DNA of 35,741 nt from Ruminococcus sp. (GTDB taxonomy: Bacteria; Bacillota; Clostridia; Oscillospirales; Ruminococcaceae), in assembly GCA_015066955.1 (NCBI GenBank), contig SVNJ01000003.1:1-35741 (forward strand). Direction: 5' to 3'. A program made the translations under genes and the position numbers. Positions within the stretch are counted from its first letter, which is position 1. Each line of letters starts with the position of its first letter. This document shows, one piece after another, positions 1 through 8,376 of the stretch. Under the pieces are notes generated by a model, which was not told the DNA's origin, searched no databases, and worked only from the letters and a program-made list of their open reading frames with translations.

Positions 1-159
1 ATAATGCACGAATTTATTGAAACGATTGTCGTACACGCACCCGACAAGTCCAGCGGGCACAGAACACAGCAGATTGACATCTGTTTCCGTTTCAATGTTA
101 TGACCGCAACGGTTACCGCTGATAGCGTAGTTTACGACAAAAAAAGAAAGGCTGCGTAG
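1..159 (+). CDS. Large serine recombinase, C-terminal fragment (partial at window edge)
   Basis: The first frame is open from base 1 to a TAG at 157-159 and encodes 52 residues. It includes the stretch IVVHAPDKSSGHRTQQIDI and ends in YDKKRKAA. This resembles the C-terminal DUF4368-type tail of large serine recombinases that excise and integrate clostridial conjugative or mobilizable elements. The catalytic resolvase domain would lie to the left, outside the window, so activity cannot be judged. The gene converges on glnA, and its last codons overlap the hairpin that appears to terminate glnA. Such recombinases often sit at one end of their element, so the chromosome/element junction may lie within about 80 bases of here. 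The family assignment rests on recall of the tail sequence only. Confidence 0.72.
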   Translation: MMHEFIETIVVHAPDKSSGHRTQQIDICFRFNVMTATVTADSVVYDKKRKAA

Positions 160-180
160 GATTTTCCTACACAACCTTTC
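139..180 (-). terminator. Intrinsic terminator for glnA
   Basis: A 15-bp imperfect stem (147-161 with 165-179, three-base loop) is followed on the minus strand by a T-rich tract (complement of 139-149). It lies 60 bases past the glnA stop. The left arm is also the end of the recombinase gene. On the plus strand the bases after the stem are not T-rich, so it should act mainly on glnA. Confidence 0.7.
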
Positions 181-239
181 GGTACATACGATAAAACTTC
201 TTTATCGACCGCCCCTTAACGGAAGCGGATTAATTTCAA

Positions 240-1664
240 TTAAAGATTATAATAACGGTCAAACTCAGCAGGATGAGGAATTGCAGCAAGCTCACGGCAT
301 TCCTGACGTTTAGAACTGATAAAGTTCTTGATAAGCTCCTCAGGGAATACACCACCCTCAAGGAGGTAATCGTGGTCAGCTTCAAGAGCGTCGAGAGCCT
401 GTTCAAGAGATGTGGGGAGGTGTGTAAGCTTTGCCTTTTCCTCGTCACTGAGGTGGAAAAGGTTCATATCGTAAGGTCCCCAACCATTAGCATGAGGGTC
501 AATCTTATTCTTGATACCGTCAAGACCGGCCATAAGGATAGCAGCATAGCAGAAATACGGATTACAGGTTGCATCAGGATTTCTGAGCTCAAAACGTCTG
601 CGGTCGGGAGTCTTTGCGTATGCGGGAATACGGATTACCGCACTGCGGTTTGAAGTTGCGTAGCCTACTGTTACAGGAGCCTCAAATCCGGGAACAAGTC
701 TCTTGAAGGAGTTTGTGCTTGGATTTGTGATTGCACAGAGAGAATTGATATGCTTAAGAAGTCCGCCCATAAAGTAGTGAGCTTCCTTACTGAGGTGAGC
801 GTAGCCGTTATCATCGGAGAATACAGGCTGTCCGTCCTTGAGAAGAAGCATATGAACGTGCATACCGTTTCCTGCCTCACCCATAACAGGCTTTGGCATG
901 AATGTAGCGGACTTGCCGTACTTCTTGGCTGTATTGTGAATGATATACTTGATAGTCATTGTAGCGTCAGCCATCTTGGACATTACACCAAGCTTAGGCT
1001 CAATTTCAAACTGACCTGCCGCACCTACTTCGGGGTGGTGGTAGTTGATGCCGATTCCTGCCTCTTCCATAAGGAGGCACATTTCGCTTCTTGCCTCGTA
1101 GGAAATATCAAAGGGCTTTGTAACGTGGTAGTTCTTCTGCTTGGGAACTACACATCCGCTTCCCTCAACACCGCTGTTCCAGTGTGACTGAACAGCATCT
1201 ACGGAATAGCCTACTGTCTGACCGCTTACGTCCCAGCCTACATTATCAAAAAGATAGAACTCAAACTCGGGAAGGATAAGCATAGTGTCAGCAACACCGC
1301 TGTCCTTCATGTACTGCTCAGCAGCCGCAACGATATTTCTCGGATACTGTGCAAGCGGACGATTCTCGGGATAATCGATAATCATAGCGTTACCCACCAT
1401 TGAAAGTGTGGGAATCTCGCAGAACGGGTCGATAGCCGCACTGTCAGGGTCGGGAATGAATACCATATCGCTCTTTTCAACAACCGCATAGCCGTAATTT
1501 GAAGCGTCAAAGCCGATACCGTTCTTCATAACGTCCTCGCTGAAGTCCTTTGCGGGAATTGTAACATGGCGGTACTGACCGTTGATGTCAACCATCTTGA
1601 AGTCCACCATTTTTATATCCTTTTCACGGATAAGGTCCATTATCTTCTGTACTTTTTCGTTCAT
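240..1664 (-). CDS. glnA: Glutamine synthetase, type I (GSI-beta-like)
   Basis: Makes glutamine from glutamate, ammonia and ATP; a cytoplasmic dodecamer in this family. At 474 residues it has the length of GSI-beta rather than the roughly 444 of Bacillus-type GSI-alpha. Visible signatures are the metal and substrate residues around PEFEFYLFD, the HHPEVG loop, FMPKPVMGEAGNGMH, the glutamate flap around NRSAVIRIP, and a C-terminal PHPAEFDRYY tail like that of enteric GlnA. The adenylylation tyrosine of enteric enzymes (NLYDL) is replaced by Phe, about residue 403 in NLFHL, so control by adenylylation is unlikely. A ribosome binding site, AAAGGAG, lies about 8 bases before the ATG. The gene appears monocistronic, with its own promoter and terminator. 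Confidence 0.97.
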   Translation of the reverse strand: MNEKVQKIMDLIREKDIKMVDFKMVDINGQYRHVTIPAKDFSEDVMKNGIGFDASNYGYAVVEKSDMVFIPDPDSAAIDPFCEIPTLSMVGNAMIIDYPENRPLAQYPRNIVAAAEQYMKDSGVADTMLILPEFEFYLFDNVGWDVSGQTVGYSVDAVQSHWNSGVEGSGCVVPKQKNYHVTKPFDISYEARSEMCLLMEEAGIGINYHHPEVGAAGQFEIEPKLGVMSKMADATMTIKYIIHNTAKKYGKSATFMPKPVMGEAGNGMHVHMLLLKDGQPVFSDDNGYAHLSKEAHYFMGGLLKHINSLCAITNPSTNSFKRLVPGFEAPVTVGYATSNRSAVIRIPAYAKTPDRRRFELRNPDATCNPYFCYAAILMAGLDGIKNKIDPHANGWGPYDMNLFHLSDEEKAKLTHLPTSLEQALDALEADHDYLLEGGVFPEELIKNFISSKRQECRELAAIPHPAEFDRYYNL

Positions 1665-1715
1665 CGGAAATTTCTCCTTTTAGCAAGTATATTATTGCAA
1701 ATTATGCTAAGTTTT

Positions 1716-1744
1716 ATTATACCATATAATTATATATATTTCAA
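1716..1744 (-). promoter_or_regulatory. Promoter of glnA
   Basis: On the minus strand there is TTGAAA (1739-1744), a 17-base spacer and TATAAT (1716-1721), about 50 bases upstream of the glnA start. No clear nitrogen-regulator dyad was identified around it. Confidence 0.75.
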
Positions 1745-1800
1745 TTATCACAATACTATAAACTTTAGTGTGTATTTTTATGCAAATTATCTAACACAGC

Positions 1801-1836
1801 AAAAATCCCGAAGCCGCAACTGGACAGCTTCGGGAT
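1801..1836 (-). terminator. Intrinsic terminator of the EAL-domain gene
   Basis: A perfect 10-bp stem, ATCCCGAAGC with GCTTCGGGAT (1805-1814 and 1827-1836). On the minus strand it is followed by TTTTT. It lies just past the stop at 1849. Confidence 0.85.
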
Positions 1837-1848
1837 ATATTGATAATT

Positions 1849-4320
1849 TTATACGATGAGTGCCGCAGAACCGTATGCCTTAACGGGATTTCCGTTATCG
1901 TCGAATTCTGTGGTATATCTTACACGGAATGGTACTCTGTCGGGAGTAAGCGGAATAACAGCCTCAAGCGAAGGTACACCCTTTTCAACCTGTCTGTGCC
2001 ATTCACGGTACATATCCGCAACCTCAGGCGGGAATATTCCGTTTTCGATAACAGGCTCAGGATAATTCGTAAGCAGCGGAGGAAGTCCCAGATCACGCAT
2101 ACAGCGGAAGCACGGACGCATTTCCTTTGTAGCTACCGTATATTCCCAGTAATAGATATTGATCTGTTCGCTTGCCATCTTGAAGCGTCTTTCGCTGTCC
2201 ATTATTTCATCGTGATACTGCTTTTCGGCGGTAATGTTACGAATCATCGCATAAAACAGTGTACTGTTTCCGCTTTTTCCAATCATACGGGCATTACTTC
2301 TTATGCATACCCTTTCATTGCCGCAGCCGGAGGAAGTAAGTGTTCTCCATGTTTCACACTCCTGTTCATCTCCCGTTTCAATGGCACGTTCGAGCATATC
2401 AAGATAAGTTTTCTTGTTTTCCTCATCAAAAACAGCCATCGGGTCAGACTCAATAAGGTCCTTCTCAGTAAGATTCATGCATATCTCGCTGAGATATTTC
2501 TGATTGACTCTCAGAATCTCAACCACGCCGTCGTGATAGTCGAAAATAGCCGCACCACCGACGTAATTACTGAAAATCAGTGTTTCCAGAGACTGAGGAT
2601 TCCAGAATTCACAGGCATTGAGAGTTTCAATAAGCTTCATCTGCGGCACAGCCGAGCCGACTGAGCTTCCGCTTATAAGCTCAATGTAATTTTCTTCGGG
2701 CAAAGGTCTTGAATAGAGGTAACCCTGTATATAGTCGCAGCCGATGCTTCTCAGGAAGTCTGCCTGCTGAACGGTTTCTACGCCTTCTGCAATAACGGGC
2801 ATACTCAGCCACTTAGCCATTCTGACAATTGAGCTTATAATGGTACCGCCCTTGTTGCTTTCGGAATCTGCCGAAAGGAATCGCATATCAAGCTTTATCA
2901 TATCAAGCTCAATATCCTTCAGTACATTCAGTGAAGAATATCCGCTTCCGAAATCGTCCATTTCAACAACATAACCGCAGTCATGAAGTCGTCTCACGAC
3001 CTCATTTGTACGCTGACTTCCGCCGATGATTGAAGATTCGGTAAGCTCAACACGTATGTAATTTACGGGAACATCGTATTTGTTTCGTATTTCCTCAAGC
3101 TTTTCAACAAAGCCCGGATAGAAGATATCATATCTTGAAAAATTGGTAGAAACGGGTATAAGTGCACGGTTATTGTCGATGCAGTCTCTGAGGAATATGC
3201 AGACCGCTTCAAAAATATAGAGGTCAAGATTTGTAATAAAGCCATTCTTTTCGAAAATCGGGATAAATATACCCGGAGAAATAAGTCCGCGCTCGGGGTG
3301 CTTCCACCTTGCAAGTGCCTCTGCACCTATAAGCATACCAGTTGAATGGTTATACTGAGGCTGATAATGAACAATGAACTGCTTTTCGGCAAGTGCCGCA
3401 GCCATCATGCCCATGATTTCCTGCTCACCGAGCATATCCTTTCGCATATTCTCGGTGTAATATTTATATCTGAAGTTATAGCTGCCCTTAATGGAGGACT
3501 GTGCAAGAATCGCACGGTCAATCATAAGACCGGGAGAAATACGCTCTGAGCCTGTAATATAAATACCTGCGTTGAAGGTTATTTCAAAAGGAAGTCCGTA
3601 AGCCGCAAGTGCCTCGCTGAGTCTGTCAAGCAGAAGCTCAGGATTTACAGCTTCGGTATCAACGAACACAGCAAAACGGTCAGAGCCGATACGGCATACC
3701 ATGCCCGTATTTTCAACAGCTGCATTCATGGTTTCCGCAATATACACAAGCATTGCGTCTCCCTTGTCCATACCAAAGGTTTCATTTACTGCCTTGAACT
3801 TTATTATGTCGAAATATACAACCGCATAGCCGCCCTCTGCCGCCTTTTCGGCATTAACGGAAATAACGGGATTGATTGCGGCACAAAACGCCTTTCTCGT
3901 CATAAGTCCCGTAAGCTCGTCCTTGCATGAAGCTGCGGTATTACCGGTGTCCACGAGAGTAATAAGCACTTCTCTTTCAGGCACAGTGCATATAATGCCT
4001 GCCTGCCAGCGGCGCCATTCACCGCTTCTGTCCTTCATTGAAAGTGTTGTATATTTAGCTCCCGGAAGCTTTGAACAAGCAGCCTCCTCTATTGCCTTAC
4101 GGAGTCTGTTCACACTTCCCTCAGAAGCAATACCCTCCTCTGTCATAATCTGCCATAACGGACGCATATCAAACTCAGCGTCAAATACGGACATATCCGA
4201 GTAATATGTAAATTTCTTGTCGCAGCAGCTGTAAGCTATAAGTATACTGTCGTTGCAGGAGATTGTACCTGCGGCAGTATCTTTACCGATCGAAGCATAT
4301 TTATTTGTTTCTGCATTCAT
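1849..4320 (-). CDS. PAS / degenerate GGDEF / EAL protein, probable c-di-GMP phosphodiesterase
   Basis: Probably hydrolyses the second messenger c-di-GMP. The order is a PAS-like region (about residues 20-125), a GGDEF domain (about 133-290), an EAL domain (about 305-555) and PAS-like sequence to the end (823 residues). The GGDEF active-site motif is GSDRF (212-216), so cyclase activity is unlikely. The EAL domain keeps its key residues: GAEALARW, ELTES, DDFGSGYSSL, a Lys in IKLD, and AEGVET. No transmembrane helix is seen, so the protein is probably cytosolic with small-ligand sensing through PAS. The start is set at 4320 because AAGGAG lies 8 bases before it. A longer frame opening at 4371 would start inside the -10 box of the promoter at 4362-4390. 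No partner gene is adjacent. Confidence 0.9.
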   Translation of the reverse strand: MNAETNKYASIGKDTAAGTISCNDSILIAYSCCDKKFTYYSDMSVFDAEFDMRPLWQIMTEEGIASEGSVNRLRKAIEEAACSKLPGAKYTTLSMKDRSGEWRRWQAGIICTVPEREVLITLVDTGNTAASCKDELTGLMTRKAFCAAINPVISVNAEKAAEGGYAVVYFDIIKFKAVNETFGMDKGDAMLVYIAETMNAAVENTGMVCRIGSDRFAVFVDTEAVNPELLLDRLSEALAAYGLPFEITFNAGIYITGSERISPGLMIDRAILAQSSIKGSYNFRYKYYTENMRKDMLGEQEIMGMMAAALAEKQFIVHYQPQYNHSTGMLIGAEALARWKHPERGLISPGIFIPIFEKNGFITNLDLYIFEAVCIFLRDCIDNNRALIPVSTNFSRYDIFYPGFVEKLEEIRNKYDVPVNYIRVELTESSIIGGSQRTNEVVRRLHDCGYVVEMDDFGSGYSSLNVLKDIELDMIKLDMRFLSADSESNKGGTIISSIVRMAKWLSMPVIAEGVETVQQADFLRSIGCDYIQGYLYSRPLPEENYIELISGSSVGSAVPQMKLIETLNACEFWNPQSLETLIFSNYVGGAAIFDYHDGVVEILRVNQKYLSEICMNLTEKDLIESDPMAVFDEENKKTYLDMLERAIETGDEQECETWRTLTSSGCGNERVCIRSNARMIGKSGNSTLFYAMIRNITAEKQYHDEIMDSERRFKMASEQINIYYWEYTVATKEMRPCFRCMRDLGLPPLLTNYPEPVIENGIFPPEVADMYREWHRQVEKGVPSLEAVIPLTPDRVPFRVRYTTEFDDNGNPVKAYGSAALIV

Positions 4321-4361
4321 GATATGTCTCTCCTTTTTGAATTTAGTAAACCCCATTACAT

Positions 4362-4390
4362 ATTTTACCATAATTTACATATAATTTCAA
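4362..4390 (-). promoter_or_regulatory. Promoter of the EAL-domain gene
   Basis: Minus-strand TTGAAA (4385-4390), 17 bases, TAAAAT (4362-4367). It excludes the upstream ATG at 4371 as the start codon. Confidence 0.7.
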
Positions 4391-4474
4391 GTGGTTTGTG
4401 ATAATAAAGTGGTAATTTTACACATATTTTACGTTATGATTAAAAACCTCCCCTGCTTATTAGCTATTATTAAC

Positions 4475-4497
4475 AAAAAGGAGCACCGAAGTGCTCC
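4475..4497 (-). terminator. Intrinsic terminator of prfB
   Basis: A 7-bp stem, GGAGCAC with GTGCTCC (4480-4486 and 4491-4497), and a four-base loop. On the minus strand it is followed by TTTTT. It lies 7 bases beyond the prfB stop. Confidence 0.88.
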
Positions 4498-4504
4498 CGA
4501 TATA

Positions 4505-5626
4505 TTATTTTGTTTCGAGTGTGCCATGTGAAAGCGACTTGAGATAAGCATTGATAAAGCCGTCAATATCGCCGTCCATAACAGCCTGAATATTACCATT
4601 TTCAAAGCCTGTTCTGTGGTCCTTCGCAAGAGTATAGGGCATAAATACGTAAGAACGGATCTGAGAACCCCACGCAATCTGGTTCTGAACACCCTTGATG
4701 TCCTCGATTTTTTCAAGATGTTCTCTTTCCTTGATTTCAATGAGCTTGGAACGGAGCATTTTCATAGCATAGTCCTTATTCTGGTACTGGCTTCGCTGTG
4801 TCTGACAAGAAACAACGATTCCCGTAGGCTTATGGATAAGACGTACAGCCGAGCTTGTTTTGTTTACCTTCTGACCGCCCGCACCGCTTGAACGGTAAAC
4901 CTCCATTTCGATATCCTCAGGACGTATATCAACCTCGATAGAATCATCAATTTCGGGCATTACTTCAAGTGCGGCAAAGGAAGTGTGACGGCGTCCCGAT
5001 GAGTCAAACGGGGAAATACGTACAAGTCTGTGAACTCCCGATTCGGATTTCATGTAGCCGTATGCGTTTTCACCTTCGATAAGGATTGAAGCTGACTTCA
5101 TACCTGCATCGTCACCGTCAAGATAATCCATGAGAGTAACCTTATAGTTATGACGTTCAGCCCAGCGATTGTACATTCTGTAGAGCATTTCAGCCCAGTC
5201 CTGAGCCTCAGTACCGCCTGCACCCGCATGGAAGGTAAGGATAGCGTTTGAATTATCGTACTCACCTGTGAGAAGTGTTGAAAGCTTTTCTTCTTCAAGC
5301 TTGGACTTGAAGGAAGCCGCCTCAGACTTGATTTCCTCAACGGAGCTGTCATCATCCTCCTCAATTGAAAGCTCAATGAGGGTTATAAGGTCCTCAAGGC
5401 TTTCGTTGAGCTTATTGTATTTTTCTATTTTCTTTTCGAGAGCTTTTGTCTGCTGGAGCACCTTCTGTGAATTTTCAAGGTCATCCCAGAAGCCATCGGC
5501 CGCAACCTGCTCATTGAGTCCAACAAGCTCTTTTTTAGCGGCATCTATATTGAGAACGTCGGCAAGCTCTTTCATTTCCTTTCGGTAGCCGACCATTTCT
5601 ACTCTTAAATCGTCAAGTATAATCAT
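4505..5626 (-). CDS. prfB: Peptide chain release factor 2 (RF2)
   Basis: Recognises UGA and UAA stop codons on the ribosome and triggers release of the peptide. The UGA-specific SPF motif is present in RISPFDSSGRRHTSF, and the catalytic GGQ in SGAGGQKVNKTSSAV. The start is placed at 5626 (MIILDDLRVEM) because AGAAAGGA sits about 9 bases upstream; an ATG three codons earlier is too close to that site. The frame is continuous. The in-frame UGA and +1 programmed frameshift, present near codon 25 in many bacterial prfB genes, is absent: the equivalent position reads through NIDAAKKEL. It has its own promoter and terminator. Confidence 0.97.
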   Translation of the reverse strand: MIILDDLRVEMVGYRKEMKELADVLNIDAAKKELVGLNEQVAADGFWDDLENSQKVLQQTKALEKKIEKYNKLNESLEDLITLIELSIEEDDDSSVEEIKSEAASFKSKLEEEKLSTLLTGEYDNSNAILTFHAGAGGTEAQDWAEMLYRMYNRWAERHNYKVTLMDYLDGDDAGMKSASILIEGENAYGYMKSESGVHRLVRISPFDSSGRRHTSFAALEVMPEIDDSIEVDIRPEDIEMEVYRSSGAGGQKVNKTSSAVRLIHKPTGIVVSCQTQRSQYQNKDYAMKMLRSKLIEIKEREHLEKIEDIKGVQNQIAWGSQIRSYVFMPYTLAKDHRTGFENGNIQAVMDGDIDGFINAYLKSLSHGTLETK

Positions 5627-5667
5627 CAGATTCATCCTTTCTGTTTGTCACAAATACATTTCATATT

Positions 5668-5696
5668 ATTATACCACATTTTTCCGAATACTGCAA
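5668..5696 (-). promoter_or_regulatory. Promoter of prfB
   Basis: Minus-strand TTGCAG (5691-5696), 17 bases, TATAAT (5668-5673). It lies between the radA stop and prfB, so prfB can be expressed independently of radA. Confidence 0.75.
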
Positions 5697-5726
5697 CGAA
5701 AAAATTAAAAATACAGAATGCGGAAT

Positions 5727-7097
5727 TTACTTTACATTCCCAAACGCCTGTTTAAGAGTACTCACAGGAATAATCTCAATATCATAATCCTCAGCATTTA
5801 TCCCCTTCATGGACTGCTTCGGCACTATACACTTTCTGAAGCCCATTCTCTCAGCCTCACGAATCCTCTGTGAAGCATGAGAAACCGAGCGTATCTCTCC
5901 GCCAAGACCGATTTCTCCGAATGCTATAAGCTCCTCGTCAATCTGCTTATCCATAATTCCCGAATAAAGCGCCATAGCAACAGGCAGATCTGCCGCAGGC
6001 TCATCAAGTCTGAAGCCGCCTACTATGTTAAGGTATACGTCAAGCGAACCCATGAATATTCCAAGCCTTTTTTCAAGCACGGCAATAATAATATTCAGCC
6101 TGTTGAAATCAAAGCCCGTAACCATTCTTCTCGGTGCGGAATAGCTTGTTTTTGCCGCAAGTGCCTGAACCTCCGCAAGTACGGGACGTGTACCCTCCAT
6201 CACGCATGCAACGCAGGTGCCCGAAACATTATGCGGACGTCCCGAAAGAAGCATCTGCGACGGATTCTCCACCTCACGCAGTCCCCTGTCAGCCATTTCA
6301 AACACACCGATTTCATTGGTTGAGCCAAAACGATTCTTCACAGCTCTCAGCAGACGATAGCTCTGATGACGCTCTCCCTCAAAATAAAGCACCGTATCAA
6401 CAATATGTTCCATAACCTTCGGACCTGCAATTGCACCGTCCTTGTTGACGTGACCTACAATTATAAGGGGGATTTCCTGATTTTTTGCGGTATACATAAA
6501 GAGATTCGTGCACTCCCTCACCTGTGTAAGACTTCCCGGACTTGACGTAATTCTGCTTATACTCATAGTCTGAATCGAATCGATTATGGCTATATCGGGA
6601 TTGCAGGACGCTATAGTCTCCGCAACTGCCTCAGCATCGGTAGCAGTAAGTATGTAAAGATTCTCCGTATCAACTCCGAGACGCTGTGCACGAAGCTTTA
6701 TCTGTCTTGCCGATTCCTCTCCCGAAACGTAAAGCACCGAATGCTCCTCACCGAGAAACTGACAAATCTGAAGAAGAATCGTACTTTTACCGATTCCCGG
6801 TTCGCCTCCGAGAAGCACAAGCGAGCCTTTGACAAGGCCTCCTCCGAGAACACGGTTAAGCTCTCCTATTCCCGTATCATAGCGCACATCATCATCAACA
6901 CCGATCGCCTCAAGCTCAAGGATTTTCTCCGACAAATCAGGAAGAGACTGTGCGGAAGTGTATCTGCCAGCAGGAGTGCTGTCCGCAACATCCTCCTCAA
7001 AGCTGTTCCACGCACCGCAGGACGGACATTTTCCGTTCCATTTTGTACTCTCGAAGCCACATTGATTGCAGGTATATATAAATTTTGATTTTGCCAT
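5727..7097 (-). CDS. radA: DNA repair protein RadA (Sms)
   Basis: RadA is a RecA-like ATPase that helps process recombination intermediates. The N-terminal zinc finger is visible as CNQCG and CPSCGAW, then a Walker A motif GGEPGIGKST, the RadA signature KNRFGS, and a C-terminal Lon-like region with FRLDEPAADLPVA. The start is placed at 7097 (MAKSKFIYTC), giving 456 residues as usual for the family. An AGAGGTGG site lies just upstream, and the 40 extra in-frame codons further up are repeat-derived DNA. A 138-base gap with two repeat fragments separates it from the upstream RING-domain gene. No own promoter was recognised. Confidence 0.96.
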   Translation of the reverse strand: MAKSKFIYTCNQCGFESTKWNGKCPSCGAWNSFEEDVADSTPAGRYTSAQSLPDLSEKILELEAIGVDDDVRYDTGIGELNRVLGGGLVKGSLVLLGGEPGIGKSTILLQICQFLGEEHSVLYVSGEESARQIKLRAQRLGVDTENLYILTATDAEAVAETIASCNPDIAIIDSIQTMSISRITSSPGSLTQVRECTNLFMYTAKNQEIPLIIVGHVNKDGAIAGPKVMEHIVDTVLYFEGERHQSYRLLRAVKNRFGSTNEIGVFEMADRGLREVENPSQMLLSGRPHNVSGTCVACVMEGTRPVLAEVQALAAKTSYSAPRRMVTGFDFNRLNIIIAVLEKRLGIFMGSLDVYLNIVGGFRLDEPAADLPVAMALYSGIMDKQIDEELIAFGEIGLGGEIRSVSHASQRIREAERMGFRKCIVPKQSMKGINAEDYDIEIIPVSTLKQAFGNVK

Positions 7098-7126
7098 ATT
7101 CCCACCTCTGTATATTGTTGTAAAAT

Positions 7127-7194
7127 TGTAGGGACTGACGTCCACGACAGCCCGAATCTCACAAAACGGGGCGTCGGGGATGCCGTCCCCTGCC
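7127..7194. repeat. GC-rich imperfect inverted repeat
   Basis: Two arms of about 26 bases, starting GTAGGGAC and ending GTCCCCTGC, are related to each other as inverted copies. The block lies between the RING-domain gene and radA. It looks like one of the dispersed intergenic palindromes common in Ruminococcus and relatives, but only one copy of this type is seen in the window. Confidence 0.5.
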
Positions 7195-7204
7195 ATTTGA
7201 ATAT

Positions 7205-7234
7205 ATTGCTCCCCCAACTAACTCCTGAGGCAAT
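7205..7234 (-). repeat. 30-bp end fragment of the 157-bp inverted-repeat element
   Basis: Read on the minus strand it ends GGAGTTAGTTGGGGGAGCAA, the same right end as the full copy at 15927-16083. The other side is cut short and closes with ATTGCC. The terminal GGGGGAGCAAT faces radA, as in every other copy in the window. It begins 1 base after the RING-domain gene stop. Confidence 0.7.
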
Positions 7235-7235
7235 A

Positions 7236-8192
7236 CTAAATCATCATAAAGATGCAAACAATAACGAAATTGACCGCAACCGCAAGTCCCAGTAGAATAA
7301 GTCCCATAATAAGGATATTAGCAGGATTCACGCCTCCCATAGATTTAAGCCTCTGAGGACTGACAGGTCCGCCGTAATGAGTCTTTACCTTATTGATTGA
7401 CTTTACGGAAAATTTCATATAAAGCCAGTTTGCAAAAAGACACATAACGATTCTCAGTATCCAGTCAAAGGTTGAACATATCTCAATCAGACTTTTGATA
7501 AGGTTCTCATTTTCGTTAATCAGGCTCAGGGATTTCTGCATAAAAGGAAACGCCTCAGCCTGCGAACCGAGTATATAGAGGTATTCGGGAATATTCAGCA
7601 GCATTGTTACAAGTGCCGCAGCAATTCCCCAGAACCACATTTTTCTGTTTGCAAAATAAAAATACGGGAAAAACAGACATATAAAATTAAACGAAATCTT
7701 TGAGCCTATATCCTTCATTCTCTTGAAAAGCGGCAGATAGTAGAAGGTATTGGAGTCTACAAACTGTGCGACCTCCTTAAGCTTTGCACCTTCAAAATCC
7801 TCATCGGGATTAAAGCCGAGATACTGCTTTGTAGGGTCGATTCCGCCGAACATATTTCCGATGTCCGGTTCACCGTTTTCGCCCATATTCAGCTTTGAAA
7901 ACTCATTTCCGCATGACTCGCACCTTTCAGCGTCAATCGCATTTCTGTGCATGCAGGACGGACAGATGCGGTGAAATTCGGTCTGATGCATCGGCTGAGG
8001 CAGCGGCTTTACCGCAGCAGTCTCGCTTTTCCAGCTTTCGCCGCTTTCATGCAGCTGAGCATTTGTACAAGTCCCCGATTCTTTGTAGCATTCCCTGTGA
8101 TAAGGAGTACCGCATTCCGGACAAACCACGACATCGTCGCTGTCATTGAATTCAACGGCGCAGTGAAAACACTTCTCTCCTGTAAATCTCAT
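7236..8192 (-). CDS. Membrane protein with prokaryotic RING-finger-like and zinc-ribbon N-terminus
   Basis: A 318-residue protein of unknown function. Residues 8-45 hold a cysteine/histidine array (CFHC, CPECGTPYHRECY) like the prokaryotic RING-finger family. A four-Cys zinc ribbon follows, CPSC and CESCG (about residues 76-95). The second half has several hydrophobic segments (about 165-235 and 290-318), resembling DUF2628-type membrane domains. The zinc modules are expected to face the cytosol. The start is supported by GGAGG 6 bases upstream. The gene has a plausible promoter at 8300-8329, and a 51-bp repeat sits in its leader. A function in protein binding is an inference from the zinc fold only. 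Confidence 0.85.
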   Translation of the reverse strand: MRFTGEKCFHCAVEFNDSDDVVVCPECGTPYHRECYKESGTCTNAQLHESGESWKSETAAVKPLPQPMHQTEFHRICPSCMHRNAIDAERCESCGNEFSKLNMGENGEPDIGNMFGGIDPTKQYLGFNPDEDFEGAKLKEVAQFVDSNTFYYLPLFKRMKDIGSKISFNFICLFFPYFYFANRKMWFWGIAAALVTMLLNIPEYLYILGSQAEAFPFMQKSLSLINENENLIKSLIEICSTFDWILRIVMCLFANWLYMKFSVKSINKVKTHYGGPVSPQRLKSMGGVNPANILIMGLILLGLAVAVNFVIVCIFMMI

Positions 8193-8218
8193 CTTTATCC
8201 TCCATGTTACGTATCAAT

Positions 8219-8269
8219 ATTGCTCCCCAGACTTAATATAATTATTCAAGAGTTAATTGGTGGAGCAAT
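8219..8269 (-). repeat. 51-bp half-copy of the 157-bp inverted-repeat element
   Basis: Read on the minus strand it starts ATTGCTCCACCAATTAACTC and ends GGGGAGCAAT. This matches the left half (first 50 bases) of the full copy at 10266-10422, with an internal GGGGAGCAA serving as its right end. It is itself a perfect terminal inverted repeat for 8 bases. It lies in the presumed leader of the RING-domain gene, 26 bases before the ATG. Confidence 0.82.
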
Positions 8270-8299
8270 AGTAAAAAGCTAATATTTATAATATCTTAT

Positions 8300-8329
8300 A
8301 TTATAACACCTTTCGCCTCATGAAATCAA
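8300..8329 (-). promoter_or_regulatory. Promoter of the RING-domain gene
   Basis: Minus-strand TTGATT (8324-8329), 18 bases, TATAAT (8300-8305). The predicted transcript would carry the 51-bp repeat in its 5' leader. Confidence 0.6.
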
Positions 8330-8376
8330 GTATTTCTCAGAAATATTATCATTTGTCACATACTTTTCATTTTAGG

